64,000 nucleotides of DNA from Heterorhizobium halophytocola (GTDB lineage Bacteria; Pseudomonadota; Alphaproteobacteria; Rhizobiales; Rhizobiaceae), in NCBI RefSeq assembly GCF_017873095.1, contig NZ_JAGGJU010000006.1, positions 186,001 to 250,000 of the forward strand, read 5' to 3'. Numbering within the stretch: position 1 is the stretch's first letter; the number at the start of each line of letters is the position of its first letter. Below, piece by piece: positions 63,911 through 64,000 of the stretch. Position numbers and translations under genes: made by a program. Below the pieces are notes generated by a model. It made no database searches. It was not told where the DNA came from and saw nothing but the letters and a program-made list of their open reading frames with translations.

Positions 63911-64000
63911 ATGATCCGCAACCCGATCCTGCCGGGCTTCAATCCCGATCCTTCGATCTGCCGGGTCGGCGAAGACTATTATATCGCCACCTCCACCTTC
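63911..64000 (+). CDS. GH43 glycosidase, beta-xylosidase/arabinofuranosidase-like, 3' end cut off by window
   Basis: Only the first 30 codons are inside the window. They read [20 protein letters not shown], the family-43 blade 1 signature in which the first Asp (in NPDPS) is the general base. GAGGAGGAGAG precedes the ATG. The likely product is a xylosidase or arabinofuranosidase of the same plant-oligosaccharide locus. Confidence 0.85.
   Translation, partial: MIRNPILPGFNPDPSICRVGEDYYIATSTF

Overview
The window is high-GC chromosomal DNA from an alphaproteobacterium, very probably a member of the Rhizobiaceae (order Hyphomicrobiales). Four things support this. There is a complete acpXL-lpxXL cluster for the very-long-chain lipid A acyl chain. 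There is an FnrN-type regulator with three FNR boxes next to hemN, fixNOQP and fixGHIS. The cobalamin genes are of the rhizobial type (CobN/CobW/CobP/CobO with CbiD and a CbiG-CobJ fusion). There are three copies of a palindromic element resembling RIME, the Rhizobium intergenic mosaic element. The genus cannot be fixed from the sequence alone. No rRNA, tRNA, CRISPR array, phage or transposase gene was seen.

Layout. 1-3123: housekeeping genes (RluA-type pseudouridine synthase, HAD phosphatase, ATP12 chaperone, a lipoprotein). 3245-30542: a cobalamin island opened by a cobalamin riboswitch. It carries cobP, cobW, cobN, cobO, a CbiX-like chelatase, a cobH fusion, cobL, cobI, a cbiG-cobJ fusion, cobM, cobK, cbiD, cobA, cobB, cobC and cobD. 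Small accessory genes (two GFA-fold proteins, GNAT, EamA, TauE/SafE, DUF1905, nucleoside hydrolase, cupin) are scattered among them. The set covers uroporphyrinogen III to adenosylcobinamide and on to GDP-cobinamide. CobG/CobZ, CobF, CobQ, CobS, CobT and the lower-ligand genes are not in the window. The enzyme set mixes 'aerobic' and 'anaerobic' family members.

30671-33455: an L,D-transpeptidase, then fnrN and hemN facing away from each other around one FNR box. 33562-38976: acpXL-fabZXL-fabF1XL-fabF2XL-adhXL-lpxXL, which builds and attaches the 27-hydroxyoctacosanoyl chain of lipid A. The first ketosynthase has lost its catalytic triad, so the pair resembles a ketosynthase/chain-length-factor pair. 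39255-49667: microaerobic respiration, with fixNOQP (cbb3 oxidase) and fixGHIS (its maturation and copper loading) each behind an FNR box and separated by a DUF2235 gene on the other strand.

49773-52109: gnd and a NaChBac-like voltage-gated channel whose ribosome-binding site lies in a hairpin. 52240-64000: a LacI-type regulator diverging from a sugar ABC importer operon that continues into a GH2 beta-mannosidase, a sugar isomerase/epimerase, a Gfo/Idh/MocA oxidoreductase, an aldo/keto reductase and the start of a GH43 glycosidase. This looks like a catabolic locus for plant-derived (manno)oligosaccharides.

The observations most worth following are: in-frame insertion of the palindromic element into cobN and cbiG-cobJ; a roughly 300-residue domain of unknown function fused to CobH; the Cys- and His-rich tail on the CbiX-like chelatase; the triad-less FabF1XL; and the cobalamin riboswitch with a long P6 arm followed by two small unknown genes.
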